This document shows positions 39,885-49,196 of a stretch of 64,000 bases of DNA, in pieces. Where the stretch lies: positions 61,712 through 125,711 of the forward strand of contig MNTU01000018.1 of NCBI GenBank assembly GCA_001917125.1, in the 5' to 3' direction. Under the pieces are notes generated by a model, which was not told the DNA's origin, did not search any database, and saw nothing but the letters and a program-made list of their open reading frames with translations. The translations under genes and the position numbers were made by a program. This stretch comes from Azospirillum sp. 47_25. Its GTDB lineage: Bacteria > Pseudomonadota > Alphaproteobacteria > RF32 > CAG-239. The number at the start of each line of letters is the position of its first letter. The stretch's first letter is position 1.

Positions 39885-40259
39885 CTAATTATTTGCGACA
39901 CAGTCGTCGCCGTTAAAAGTGTAGTCGGTAATTTCACCGTTTACAATGGTAAAACTGGTTTTGCAGTAATAGCTGCCGCCGTTGTCGGACGGAAAGCCGT
40001 AGTCAGGCGTTTCAATGGCTCCGTACTGCACTTCGTAGCCCTGATAAGGTTCGGTATTGCCGTTAACGGGGCCGTCTTCGTCAATTTGGAGATAAGTTAC
40101 CACTTTTTCGTTAGGTCCGACATAGAGTTCATTCGTCGGCGTTCCCCAACTTTCGTATAAGGTTTCCTGACTCATGCCGACCCAGTTTTGCAGGTTGGCA
40201 TTGTAGGAATTTTGGTCCGAGACGCACCCCATTAACAATAAAACGCATAAAACCAACAT
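39885..40259 (-). CDS. Small lipoprotein with a BamE/SmpA-like repeat
   Basis: The start is set at ATG 40257-40259, five bases after GGAGG. The longer frame overlaps hflX and has no signal. The 124-residue product has lipobox LLMGC (Cys12) and NWVGMSQETLYESWGTPTNE followed by EKVVTYLQ, the 'helix-loop-GxP-strand' unit of BamE/SmpA-like lipoproteins. Two Cys in the mature part (YYCKTSF, DDCVANN) could form a disulfide. It lies beside hflX but in its own frame. Exact function is unknown. Confidence 0.7.
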   Translation of the reverse strand: MLVLCVLLLMGCVSDQNSYNANLQNWVGMSQETLYESWGTPTNELYVGPNEKVVTYLQIDEDGPVNGNTEPYQGYEVQYGAIETPDYGFPSDNGGSYYCKTSFTIVNGEITDYTFNGDDCVANN

Positions 40260-40326
40260 TTCTTCCTCCCTAAAACTTTTTGATAGGAAGTATTTAATTC
40301 GCGGCCGCATTTTTTCAAGACGGCCT

Positions 40327-41634
40327 TTATGATAATTTTGCTTCGAGCTTAGCCAGGTTAACCGCATTGATTTTAATGTTCAGCAGCAGATTTTCTCCTT
40401 TGGTTTGGCAGTCAAGCACCTCCGAATTGGAATATATCCAGGCGAGCAGCCGGCCGTCCGCAGCCGGAATTTTTATCTGTGTCTGCCGATGCGCCGCCGA
40501 CAGTTTTTCTTCAACGAGCCGGAGAAATGCTCCGGTTCCCTCCCCGGTGACGGCAGAAGTCGGCACGACATTAAGTCTCCGTTCACAAAGAGACAGAACG
40601 GAAGCATGATCTTCAGGCGTCAGCAAATCCGTTTTATTCAGGACTTCAATATATTTGTCCTGCTGTTCAACTTCTTTCAGCCCCAGATTATCCAAAACGG
40701 ACAGAACGTCTTTCTTCTGCTCGCCGGAATTCGGATTGGCAATATCGCGGACATGGACTATCAGGTCTGCTTCCAGCACTTCTTCCAAAGTGGCGCGGAA
40801 AGCCATAATCAATTCGTGCGGAAGATCTGAAATGAAGCCCACCGTATCAGAGAGTATTATTTCGCGGCCGGAAGGAAGCCGGAGACGGCGCATGGTCGGA
40901 TCCAAAGTGGCAAACAGCAAATCTTTGGCAAAGACATCGGCTCCGGCCAGGCGGTTAAACAGACTTGATTTTCCGGCGTTGGTATAACCGACAAGCGCAA
41001 CGACGGGATAAGGAACCCGCTGCCGGGCATTACGCTGTAAAGCCCGTGTTTGTTTGACTTTTTGAAGCTCTTTTTTGATTTTGACAATCTTGTCATCAAT
41101 AATACGGCGGTCAAGTTCAATCTGGGTTTCACCAGGGCCGCCGAGAAAACCGGCACCGCCGCGCTGGCGTTCAAGGTGCGTCCAGCTGCGAACCAGCCGG
41201 GAGCGCTGATAATTAAGGTGAGCGAGTTCGACTTGCAGTTTTCCTTCCCGGGTTTTGGCCCTTTCGCCGAAGATCTCCAAAATCAGCGCCGTCCGGTCAA
41301 TAACTTTGATGTTAAGCTTTTTTTCCAGGTTCCGCTGCTGTATCGGCGTCAGGCTAATATCGACAATTAAAAGCTCAATATCACGGCTGCCGATAATTTC
41401 CTGCAATTTTTCCAGATAACCGTGTCCGAGGAAAGTAGCCGGTTTGACCTCACGGAGCTTTACGATATCGGCGAAAACGACATCGAGATTAATGGCCAAA
41501 GCCAAGCCGCAGGCTTCTTCCAGCCGCGCCTCGGGAGACAGTTGAATCAACGAGGTCGGCAGGCTGGGAAAAACAACTGCGGCTTTCGGGCGGTAATTTT
41601 TATGTGTTTCAAATCCCGGCAATTCAGTCTTCAC
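40327..41634 (-). CDS. hflX: Ribosome-associated GTPase HflX
   Basis: HflX binds 50S subunits and rescues stalled ribosomes. The 435 residues have a N-terminal nucleotide-binding domain, [20 protein letters not shown] and [13 protein letters not shown], then GTPase motifs GYTNAGKSS (G1), [10 protein letters not shown] (G3) and NKTD (G4). The start is placed at GTG 41632-41634 ([11 protein letters not shown]), overlapping the hfq stop by 11 bases; starting at the earlier ATG would overlap by 59. hfq-hflX is a widely conserved pair, and in alphaproteobacteria both lie after trkA. Confidence 0.93.
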   Translation of the reverse strand: MKTELPGFETHKNYRPKAAVVFPSLPTSLIQLSPEARLEEACGLALAINLDVVFADIVKLREVKPATFLGHGYLEKLQEIIGSRDIELLIVDISLTPIQQRNLEKKLNIKVIDRTALILEIFGERAKTREGKLQVELAHLNYQRSRLVRSWTHLERQRGGAGFLGGPGETQIELDRRIIDDKIVKIKKELQKVKQTRALQRNARQRVPYPVVALVGYTNAGKSSLFNRLAGADVFAKDLLFATLDPTMRRLRLPSGREIILSDTVGFISDLPHELIMAFRATLEEVLEADLIVHVRDIANPNSGEQKKDVLSVLDNLGLKEVEQQDKYIEVLNKTDLLTPEDHASVLSLCERRLNVVPTSAVTGEGTGAFLRLVEEKLSAAHRQTQIKIPAADGRLLAWIYSNSEVLDCQTKGENLLLNIKINAVNLAKLEAKLS

Positions 41635-41857
41635 TGATTTCGATATCAACCGGTGTGCTCGGCATAATGGTTGATACGGCATGTTTATAAATCAACTGGG
41701 TGTGTCCGTCGCGACGCAAGAGCAGTGAAAAATTGTCAAACCAGGTGATAATTCCCTGCAATTTGACGCCGTTGACCAGAAAGACAGTGACGGATACTTT
41801 GTTTTTGCGGATATCATTTAAAAAATCGCTTTGGACATCCTGTAATTCTTGTGACAT
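41624..41857 (-). CDS. hfq: RNA chaperone Hfq
   Basis: Hfq forms a hexameric ring that pairs small RNAs with mRNAs. The 77 residues carry Sm1 ([39 protein letters not shown]) and Sm2 ([10 protein letters not shown]). The length is typical, without a long C-terminal tail. It matters for this window because of the several structured RNAs present. It overlaps hflX, and a 119-base gap with AT-rich promoter-like sequence separates it from trkA. Confidence 0.97.
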   Translation of the reverse strand: MSQELQDVQSDFLNDIRKNKVSVTVFLVNGVKLQGIITWFDNFSLLLRRDGHTQLIYKHAVSTIMPSTPVDIEISED

Positions 41858-41976
41858 TTTTTTATCCTTCTTATTGTTTTCTTATCATTTTATATAATCT
41901 TATTTTATATAATTAGTAAAGTGCCGTTTACATCAAGGGGATAACTTCTACCGGAAGTTAGCGCACCGGTTGCCGT

Positions 41977-43335
41977 TCAGGCGAACAACCGTTCCGCTTT
42001 CTTGATGCCTTTGCTGCTGACATATAATATAATAACATCATCGGCACATAAAACGGTTTCGGCTTCAGGAAAGAAGACTTCTCCGTCCCGAGCAACGGCG
42101 CAGATTTTGCTGGTGACCGGAAGTTCGATTTCCGCCAGTTTTTTGCCGACGTTCAAATTGTCTTCGTCAAGCTTGATTTCCCAAACTTCCCCAAAACCGC
42201 GGCCAAGCGAATAAGCATCGCGAATCCGGGCTTTGCGCAGTTCCTGCAAAATTCCGGAAATCGTAACGGAAGAACGGTCAACCAGAATGTTGTCGCCGAT
42301 GTTGTCAATCAGATTATCGTACGAACGGGAGTTAACCAGAGCCAGCGTGTTAATGACCCCGCGTTTCTGTGCCAGCATGGAAACCAGCAGATTATCTTTG
42401 TCTTTGGCGGTTACGGCAATGGTTGCATCGGTGTTTTCAATTCCGGCTTCGGTCAGAATAACATCACTCATCATTTCGCCGTTGATGACAATTGTGTTAT
42501 TCAATTCTCCGGCCAGGCGTCTGGTGGCAATGTCATCGTCGTCAATTATTTTGCTGCTGATGATGTTATCATCCTGCTCCAGACTCTTTCCCAGATAGCG
42601 GGAAATCTGGTTGCCGCCGAAAATAATAACCCGTTCAACGGCACTGCGCTCCATGCCGAAGTCACGGACGGCCTGTTCGATTTCCGAACTTTTAACCAGA
42701 AAATAAACCGTATCCCCGGCCATCAGCATATCTTCGGCATGGGGAATAAAACTGTGTCCGTTGCGGACAATGCTGACAATGTTAATATCCAGTTCCGGTG
42801 CAACCCGGTTCAGATGTGACAGCGGCGTCCGGATAAGCGGGGTTTTGTCATCGCAGCGAAAAGCGAGCAGACGTGCGGCCGACCCGAGCAGAGATATGGC
42901 CTCGGAAGCGCCCGGAACCTTTAACAGGCTCAAAATAGCCCTGGCAATGGCCCGGTCAGGCGAGATAACCAAATCGACCGGGATATGTTTGTCATTAAAC
43001 AGTGTTCCCCATAACGGGCTCAGATAATCCTGAGCGTCAATGCGGGCAATTTTTTTAGGAACGTTAAAAAGAGCGGCGGCAACTTCGCAGGCAACCATAT
43101 TAACTTCATCGCAATCCGTCGCGGCAATCAGGATATCAGCATTTTCCGCACCGGCTTTTTCCAAAATATCGGGATGTGCTGCTTCGCCGAAAACCGGCTG
43201 AATGTCATATTCTTTCGCAATCACGTCCAAGGCTTTGGCATCGTGATCGATTACGACAATATCATTGTTACCCTGGGTGAGATAGCCGACAATGCTCCGA
43301 CCGACGCTCCCTGCCCCGCAAACGATTATCTTCAT
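41977..43335 (-). CDS. trkA: Trk potassium-uptake NAD-binding protein TrkA
   Basis: TrkA is the cytoplasmic regulatory ring of the Trk potassium channel TrkH/G. The 452 residues have two RCK units, each with a Rossmann motif: KIIVCGAGSVGRSIVGYL near residue 2 and VIIFGGNQISRYLGKSL near residue 240, each followed by a C-terminal RCK_C lobe. No trkH lies in the window. It begins four bases after dusB ends. Confidence 0.94.
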   Translation of the reverse strand: MKIIVCGAGSVGRSIVGYLTQGNNDIVVIDHDAKALDVIAKEYDIQPVFGEAAHPDILEKAGAENADILIAATDCDEVNMVACEVAAALFNVPKKIARIDAQDYLSPLWGTLFNDKHIPVDLVISPDRAIARAILSLLKVPGASEAISLLGSAARLLAFRCDDKTPLIRTPLSHLNRVAPELDINIVSIVRNGHSFIPHAEDMLMAGDTVYFLVKSSEIEQAVRDFGMERSAVERVIIFGGNQISRYLGKSLEQDDNIISSKIIDDDDIATRRLAGELNNTIVINGEMMSDVILTEAGIENTDATIAVTAKDKDNLLVSMLAQKRGVINTLALVNSRSYDNLIDNIGDNILVDRSSVTISGILQELRKARIRDAYSLGRGFGEVWEIKLDEDNLNVGKKLAEIELPVTSKICAVARDGEVFFPEAETVLCADDVIILYVSSKGIKKAERLFA

Positions 43336-43338
43336 TCT

Positions 43339-44316
43339 TTATTCCTCACTTTCTTCCCCGCCGCAAGTGTCAAAATAGCGGTTAATTTCGGCAATTGCTT
43401 CGTCAAGGCTGTTCAGACGGTTATAAGTCTCACGAAAGCGTTTGGCATCTCTCAGGCCGCGGCTGTACCAGCCGGCATATTTCCGTGACAGCGGCAATGC
43501 CAGCCTTATACCGTAGTAATCAACCAACGCCTGCAAATGCTGCAAAAGAATCTGTCTGATTTCAGGCGGCGACGGTTTTTGCGGCGGCGTTCCGTTATGG
43601 ATATAATTATGAATCTGCGAAATTAACCAGGGTGCGCCCAGAGCCGCCCGGCCGACCATAACCCCGTCAACCCCGGTATAATTCACCATTTGCACGGCCT
43701 TTTCCGGATCGGTAACATCTCCGTTGCCGATAACCGGGATTTTGACGGCCTGTTTAACGGCGGCAATCGTATCCCAATCAGCGGTTCCCGCATAAAAGTC
43801 GCTTCGGGTGCGGCCGTGTATCGTTACATAAGCGGCGCCGCAATCTTCACACATGCGGGCAAATTCGACGGCGTTAACATGTTGGTGATCCCAGCCTTTG
43901 CGGAATTTGACGCTGGTCATCAGCCGGGTTGAACCGACAACGGTTTTGATGATTTCGGCGGCGCCTTTCATATCCTGCATCAGTGCCGAACCGGAATGAT
44001 TGTTGACAATTTTTTTCACCGGGCAGCCCATATTGATATCGACGGAGAAAGCTCCAAGTTCTTCAATCAGTTTGACAACATCGGCAAACAGGGAGGCCTC
44101 TCCCCCTACCAGCTGTACAACAACCGGATAAGGTTCGTCCCTGACATCGGCAATACGATAACTTTTGGGATTTCGCCGCTGAACGGCATTGACCGCAACC
44201 ATTTCAGAAACAACGGTTCCCGGTCCGAAAGACGATACCAGACGGCGCATCGGCTTATCGGTGATACCAGCCATCGGAGCTAAAAAAATATTGCTTTTAA
44301 AACCAAGTCTGTTCAT
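43339..44316 (-). CDS. dusB: tRNA-dihydrouridine synthase DusB (NifR3)
   Basis: DusB reduces uridine in the tRNA D loop with FMN and NADPH. The 325 residues have FLAPMAGITDKPMRRL, catalytic Cys98 in DINMGCPVKKI, the RNA-contact VKFRKGWD, HGRTRSDFY and GNGDVTDPEKA. In many alphaproteobacteria nifR3/dusB is followed by ntrB-ntrC-ntrY-ntrX and then trkA; here trkA follows directly. It overlaps the preceding gene by four bases. Confidence 0.95.
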   Translation of the reverse strand: MNRLGFKSNIFLAPMAGITDKPMRRLVSSFGPGTVVSEMVAVNAVQRRNPKSYRIADVRDEPYPVVVQLVGGEASLFADVVKLIEELGAFSVDINMGCPVKKIVNNHSGSALMQDMKGAAEIIKTVVGSTRLMTSVKFRKGWDHQHVNAVEFARMCEDCGAAYVTIHGRTRSDFYAGTADWDTIAAVKQAVKIPVIGNGDVTDPEKAVQMVNYTGVDGVMVGRAALGAPWLISQIHNYIHNGTPPQKPSPPEIRQILLQHLQALVDYYGIRLALPLSRKYAGWYSRGLRDAKRFRETYNRLNSLDEAIAEINRYFDTCGGEESEE

Positions 44317-44894
44317 ATCTTATAGTCAAAATTACGGTTATATTCATGCATAAAATCAATCAGGGGTTCTTTCTCCCGATTTAATTCGGCAGCCGTATGA
44401 TAAGCCCGGGCGGCATAGCTGACCTGATTTTCGGAATCGGCATTTCCGCCAAACAGCCAGTTTACTTCGGGAACATCAATGCTGAAACGCTGCCCGTAAA
44501 TGGCAGCTGCTTTGGCATAATCCGCGGCAGAGGCTACCTGAGCCAATTCTTCGGCAAAACCGAAGCCGCCGATATAATGTGCGCTTTCAGCCGCTTTTTT
44601 CTCCGCGGTTTCGCTGTCCGGACGCAGTTGGCGGCGATTTTGTTCTGGCATTTCTTCCGCTGCTTCGGAAACAATTTTTTGAACCGAATAAAGGGAAAAC
44701 GGCTCTAAATAGCTGACGGCATAGCTGTTTAACGAAAAAGGCTGCGCGGTATAAGTTCCGGCGCTATTATCCGAACTGCCGACATTTTGCGGAACGACAG
44801 CCGCTTTAGCTTTGATATTGCGGACAGAATCGGAAATCTGAGCGGTCAGAGCGCTCAAGTCATAAGGCATTGCATTGATTCCGGTCAGAGCCAT
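44313..44894 (-). CDS. Unknown protein, 193 residues
   Basis: This soluble protein starts MALTGINAMPYDLSALTAQI and has Ala/Ser-rich and acidic helices with no Cys. No family is recognised. The N-terminal residues (LTGINAMPYDLSALTAQISDSV) may form an amphipathic helix. It sits between the coiled-coil protein gene and dusB and overlaps dusB by four bases (ATGA), nine bases after the coiled-coil gene stop, so it is probably transcribed with both. Its role may be linked to the coiled-coil protein. Confidence 0.55.
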   Translation of the reverse strand: MALTGINAMPYDLSALTAQISDSVRNIKAKAAVVPQNVGSSDNSAGTYTAQPFSLNSYAVSYLEPFSLYSVQKIVSEAAEEMPEQNRRQLRPDSETAEKKAAESAHYIGGFGFAEELAQVASAADYAKAAAIYGQRFSIDVPEVNWLFGGNADSENQVSYAARAYHTAAELNREKEPLIDFMHEYNRNFDYKI

Positions 44895-44903
44895 ATATCA
44901 ATC

Positions 44904-47900
44904 CTAGTTCAGCTTATCCAGCGATTTGGCCAGAATGTAATACAATTTGCCGACATCGGCTCCGGAAATGACCGAGAGCAATATTCCCGAACGTTCGTTG
45001 CCGCGCGCTTTGCTGACCAGCGTTTCAAAATCAGAGAGGTAACGGGTGACCAGGCTGCGAAATTCAAGATTTTCCTCAAATTCCTTACGAATGGCAAGCA
45101 CCTGGTTTTTGGTCATGGCTTTGGCCAGATAACGGACAAAGGCCGATGTATCGCCGTTATAATATTTCTTCCAGATTTCTTCTTCGACCGTCGGGTTAAA
45201 AATACGATTGATGTCAACGGCTACGGTTTCCATTTTTTCAATAATTGCCGAAGCGTCTTTGAGGAAAGTATCCGTCTTCATGGCATGATAGCTTTTCTCC
45301 AGCTCTTTGAGCTCTTTTTCGGCCTTGGCAGACGTATCGCTCAAAAGTTTCATCTGTTTGGTGTAGAGCTCGCTGAAAGATGCCGTGCTCTGGAGTGCTT
45401 CGCTGCCCCGGCGGCTGAATTCATCGGCATTTTTATTTAACGAGGTCATCACGTCGTTTACCTTTTTCAAGGTATCTTCGGTGGCGGCTATCAAAACGCC
45501 GGACTGTTTAAGGAATACCTCGCCGGAAGAACGGATTTCGTTAGAAATGCGTTCGGCATTGGCGGCGATTTCACCGATTGTGCCACGCAGCTTATCACCC
45601 GAATTTTCAAAATGCTTGGCGCTCATTGAGGTTGCTTCTTCCAGCTGCAAACTAAGCTCTTTCAGATTTTCACCCAGCCCTTTGACTTTATCGTAGGCAT
45701 TATTGGCGCGTTTGGACAGTTGCATGGAAGTATCGTTCAAAACGGTGTTAAAGGCATCGACCAACTGCTTGGTATCTTCAGAAATTTTAATCATCTTGTC
45801 ACTTTGCTGGTTGATCATACCGCTGATTTCTACTACGCCGGTACTGGCTTCCGCCGTAATCGTATTGAAATCGGCAATATATTTTTCATAATCTTTCATA
45901 ACGCCGCCGACGCGCGCGGTTGAAGAAGTGACGACATCGCCCAGTTCATCGGCCGTCTGGTTGAGCGCCATATTGACCTGTTCAATATTTTTGATTGACG
46001 ATTTGGAGGATTTGGCAATATCTTCCCCGCTCTTTAACAGACGGTCGCCCAGAACGTCAACTTCATAAGCAATTTTTTCCGCATTTTCAAAGACCTTATC
46101 CGTATTGTCTTTAAATTTGGCGTTGATTTCGTTCATTTTCAGGGCAACATCATTGGCTGCATCGGACAAATATTTATACTGCTGAGCCAGAGAGGCTTCG
46201 CCGAGCCGGGTTTGGGTGGCCACGACGTTAACGACATCGGTCAGGCTTTCCTGCTGGTGGCCGAAAGTTTCCTGAATGCCGTCAGCCTGGGCCCGAACCT
46301 TAACCAAGGCGCTTTCCAAGTTCTTTACATGGGTGTCCATCATAACGGAAATAGACTTTCCTTCATCCGCCAGGTCATTGTTTGCGGCTTTTATCTGGCT
46401 GCAATTTTCCAGCAAAACGCCGGAAACCTGCGTGGCTTCGTCCCTGACATCTTTAACAATGCCTTCAAAACGGTCGACGTTGCCGCGGAAGTCTTTATAA
46501 ATAACGTCAAGTTTATCGGCCATTTGCTGTATGATATTTTCAACATCCTGATTCTGCTTGGTAATCGCATCGTTAATTTCACCAAGGCGATCCATTGATT
46601 TGGTGGAGCTGGCAACAACAGTTTCCGCCCGTTTGTTGACGTCTTCTTCCAACAGGGCCATACGCGAGAAAACACGGTCGGCGCTTTGTTCAATGACGGC
46701 AACCTGCTTTTTGAGCGAACTGCCGATGTTGGAAGTGTTTTCGGCAATACGGTCGCAAATGTCAAAGAATTCGTTTTCCTGATGTTTAAACAGCAAGTTA
46801 ATCGTCTCGGCTTTTTCATCCAAAGCCTGAACAACATCAGAAACATAACCGACGGTGTTTTCGGCCACGGAGTTGAGAATGCCCGACTGGGTTTCGAAGG
46901 AAGAGACCAGCTCATTATGGGTCGTACGCGATTTTTCTACCGCTTCGTTGATACGTTCGCCGTGTTCGTCAAGCAGTGTACTGATTTCGCGGCTGCGTTC
47001 GACGATAGAGGCCGACAGGCTGTCCAGTTTTTCATGCTGGTTATTGAGAATATCTTCAAACTCAATCGCTTTGTTCAGGGTGTTGGAGGTTGAGTTTTCA
47101 AAAGCCTGCGACTGGCTGCGCAGATTGTCATTTAATGCATTGGTGCGGTTGACGACATCTTCCGATGAGCGCAGAGTGGCTTCCATCTGCTCTTTCAGAC
47201 GTTTAACGGCACCGGTTGCCTCTTCGTCGATGATGTTGGAAGCTTTAATCAATTCGTCAATCTGGCGTTTCAACTCGCCTTTGATTTCTTCGATTTTGGT
47301 AACCGAGCCGCTGATATGGCGCTGTTGCTGAGCCAGAGCCGTTTCGGATATTTTGCTTTGCGAAACGACAATGGACGAAGCTTCCGAAAGGTTTTCAGAC
47401 TGCTTTTTCATCATCTCGCCGACTTCGCCAAACTGATTAAGCGCCAAATCCGTCTGATTGCGAATGTTATCCGACTGTTCGGCAATTTCAGTGCCAAGCG
47501 ATTTCAAAGCGCTTTGCAGTTCGGTCGAAATCTGCAAAAGTGCATTATGTCTGTCATCTATTTCGCCGGCAACGGCAGATGTTTTGTTAACGGTCGAATT
47601 ACTCAAATCACCCAGCAGGGCAATTTTTTCTTCAAGCAGTCCGGTAACCGACTGAATGTCGCTGACGGCATTTTCAGTGGCTTTGCTCAGCTGCTGAACT
47701 TCGGTACGGATACTTTCTTCCACGCTGCTCATATCCGAAGCAATCGTTTCGGATATGCCGCTTAATTCGCGAACCTGAATACCAATACTTTCCTCAATGC
47801 CGTTAGCGCGGGCGATGACATTGTCAACTTCCATTCCGACACTTTCGCTGAAGGCATTGAAACGGTCGGAGACCTGTTCGGCCGTTTTTTCAAGCTTGCT

Positions 47901-48896
47901 CAGATGATTCAGCACCGTCTGGCTTTGCAGATTCAGCACCTTATCAATCTGCGCGGCGCCGTTTTCAAGGCTTTTATAAACACTCTGACAGCTATCCAGC
48001 GCATGAGAGGAAATCTGCTCCAGCTTTTGCCCCTGGTTGGCGACCATGGCGCCGACCAGTTCCATATCCTTGCTCAGCTTATTGCTGCTGGTGACGACAA
48101 TTTCATTGGTGCGGAGAATTTTGGCATTGTTGTCATCAAAGATATTTTGCAGCAAACCGGCTGAATCTTTGACGTCTTTGATAACCGGAAGCAGATTGTC
48201 AAGCAATGTTCCGGCATTTTTATGCAGTTCATTGCTGACGGAGACGAATTCCGCGCTTTGTTTGTGAAACTCATCGGTTGCGGCAATCGTTTTTTCGTTG
48301 ATATAATCGAAACTGGTAATCAGCGTTTTAACGCCTTCCGTCAGTTCACCGATAGTTTTGCTGGAATAATTATCCAAAACGCCGACCAATTTGGCGAAGT
48401 CGTTGACGTGAGCACCCAATTCCTCCTTAATGCGGGCAGTTTGCAGGGTTGCTTCTTTGGTAGCCTGTTGCAGTTCAACCGTTTGAGCCCGCAAGGCTTC
48501 CGCCATGGCTTTGGCCGTGCCGGCGCCGCCGTCTTCGGGATAGACCAGCTGGTTCAGATAGGCCCGGAGAAATCTGGCTTCGTTTTTGAAATTCGTTCCC
48601 CGGTCAATATAGGCCATAACCACCCAGATAATTGCCAAAGGCAGCGTGACACCGGCCAAAAATGCACCAAATTCGTCCGGCATCATCAAAAACAGATTGG
48701 ACCAGCCGAAAAACTGGCTGATATAAATTAAAACAATTCCGAACCAGATGATACTGACCCAAATCATCAGCCGATGCAGGTTATTGGCCAGCCAGTTCGG
48801 CGTTTCATTTTCCTCGATATAGCTGGTTTTGCCGTTTTCGGACATAAAATTAGGCAAAGCATTTGAATTTTGCTGGTTTTTGGTTGGCTCTGACAT
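44904..48896 (-). CDS. Membrane-anchored giant coiled-coil protein
   Basis: The 1330 residues have two N-terminal membrane helices (about 43-64 and 77-97) and then about 1200 residues of almost unbroken heptad repeats rich in Glu, Ser, Asn and Lys (IxxxxSxxL-type units). The C-terminal 110 residues become globular, with VTRYLSDFETLVSKARGNE near the end. Two N-terminal helices plus a long coiled coil recall TipN, the alphaproteobacterial polarity protein, which is shorter. The repeats also resemble apolipoprotein-like coiled coils. It could mark a pole, organise the division site, or tether nucleoid and envelope. Homology to TipN cannot be established by eye. Confidence 0.7.
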   Translation of the reverse strand: MSEPTKNQQNSNALPNFMSENGKTSYIEENETPNWLANNLHRLMIWVSIIWFGIVLIYISQFFGWSNLFLMMPDEFGAFLAGVTLPLAIIWVVMAYIDRGTNFKNEARFLRAYLNQLVYPEDGGAGTAKAMAEALRAQTVELQQATKEATLQTARIKEELGAHVNDFAKLVGVLDNYSSKTIGELTEGVKTLITSFDYINEKTIAATDEFHKQSAEFVSVSNELHKNAGTLLDNLLPVIKDVKDSAGLLQNIFDDNNAKILRTNEIVVTSSNKLSKDMELVGAMVANQGQKLEQISSHALDSCQSVYKSLENGAAQIDKVLNLQSQTVLNHLSKLEKTAEQVSDRFNAFSESVGMEVDNVIARANGIEESIGIQVRELSGISETIASDMSSVEESIRTEVQQLSKATENAVSDIQSVTGLLEEKIALLGDLSNSTVNKTSAVAGEIDDRHNALLQISTELQSALKSLGTEIAEQSDNIRNQTDLALNQFGEVGEMMKKQSENLSEASSIVVSQSKISETALAQQQRHISGSVTKIEEIKGELKRQIDELIKASNIIDEEATGAVKRLKEQMEATLRSSEDVVNRTNALNDNLRSQSQAFENSTSNTLNKAIEFEDILNNQHEKLDSLSASIVERSREISTLLDEHGERINEAVEKSRTTHNELVSSFETQSGILNSVAENTVGYVSDVVQALDEKAETINLLFKHQENEFFDICDRIAENTSNIGSSLKKQVAVIEQSADRVFSRMALLEEDVNKRAETVVASSTKSMDRLGEINDAITKQNQDVENIIQQMADKLDVIYKDFRGNVDRFEGIVKDVRDEATQVSGVLLENCSQIKAANNDLADEGKSISVMMDTHVKNLESALVKVRAQADGIQETFGHQQESLTDVVNVVATQTRLGEASLAQQYKYLSDAANDVALKMNEINAKFKDNTDKVFENAEKIAYEVDVLGDRLLKSGEDIAKSSKSSIKNIEQVNMALNQTADELGDVVTSSTARVGGVMKDYEKYIADFNTITAEASTGVVEISGMINQQSDKMIKISEDTKQLVDAFNTVLNDTSMQLSKRANNAYDKVKGLGENLKELSLQLEEATSMSAKHFENSGDKLRGTIGEIAANAERISNEIRSSGEVFLKQSGVLIAATEDTLKKVNDVMTSLNKNADEFSRRGSEALQSTASFSELYTKQMKLLSDTSAKAEKELKELEKSYHAMKTDTFLKDASAIIEKMETVAVDINRIFNPTVEEEIWKKYYNGDTSAFVRYLAKAMTKNQVLAIRKEFEENLEFRSLVTRYLSDFETLVSKARGNERSGILLSVISGADVGKLYYILAKSLDKLN

Positions 48897-49016
48897 TTTG
48901 GTCTTCCCCGGGACTGAATTTGATCATGTTTATAAACTGGGGCAATTATAGCAATTATTTTTGATTTGAAAACCTTAAACCTGCACTTAAACACTTATCC
49001 ACAGGGCGGCGAAAGT

Positions 49017-49196
49017 TCAGGATTGTTCCGCTTTACGCAAAACATATTTTAATTTGTTTAAAGCCTGAAATTTCATCTGATCTTCCGAGAGGCCTGCCGG
49101 AACGACAACCGAAGCTTCAATGGCTGTTTCCGGCTCAATGGCCGTAACTTTGACATAAGCGCCCTGGCGAAAAAACTCAAACAATATCTCACTCAT
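49017..49196 (-). CDS. 59-residue protein resembling DUF6898
   Basis: ATG 49194-49196 overlaps the preceding gene's stop by eight bases, and the frame ends at TGA 49017-49019. The product begins MSEILFEFFRQGAYVKVTAI, continues EPETAIEASVVVPAG and has a C-terminal helix KLKYVLRKAEQ. The pattern (short strand, xVKVTAIDPxTxxEASVV, then KLxYVL) matches the small alphaproteobacterial DUF6898 family as I recall it. It is translationally coupled to the 682-aa gene. The function of the family is unknown. Confidence 0.75.
   Translation of the reverse strand: MSEILFEFFRQGAYVKVTAIEPETAIEASVVVPAGLSEDQMKFQALNKLKYVLRKAEQS

Noticed and set aside
41635..41682. Upstream ATG start of hflX
   Set aside because: It would overlap hfq by 59 bases; GTG 41634 gives an 11-base overlap.
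44904..48896. Coiled-coil protein as a chemoreceptor
   Set aside because: No HAMP domain or conserved signalling hairpin tip is visible.
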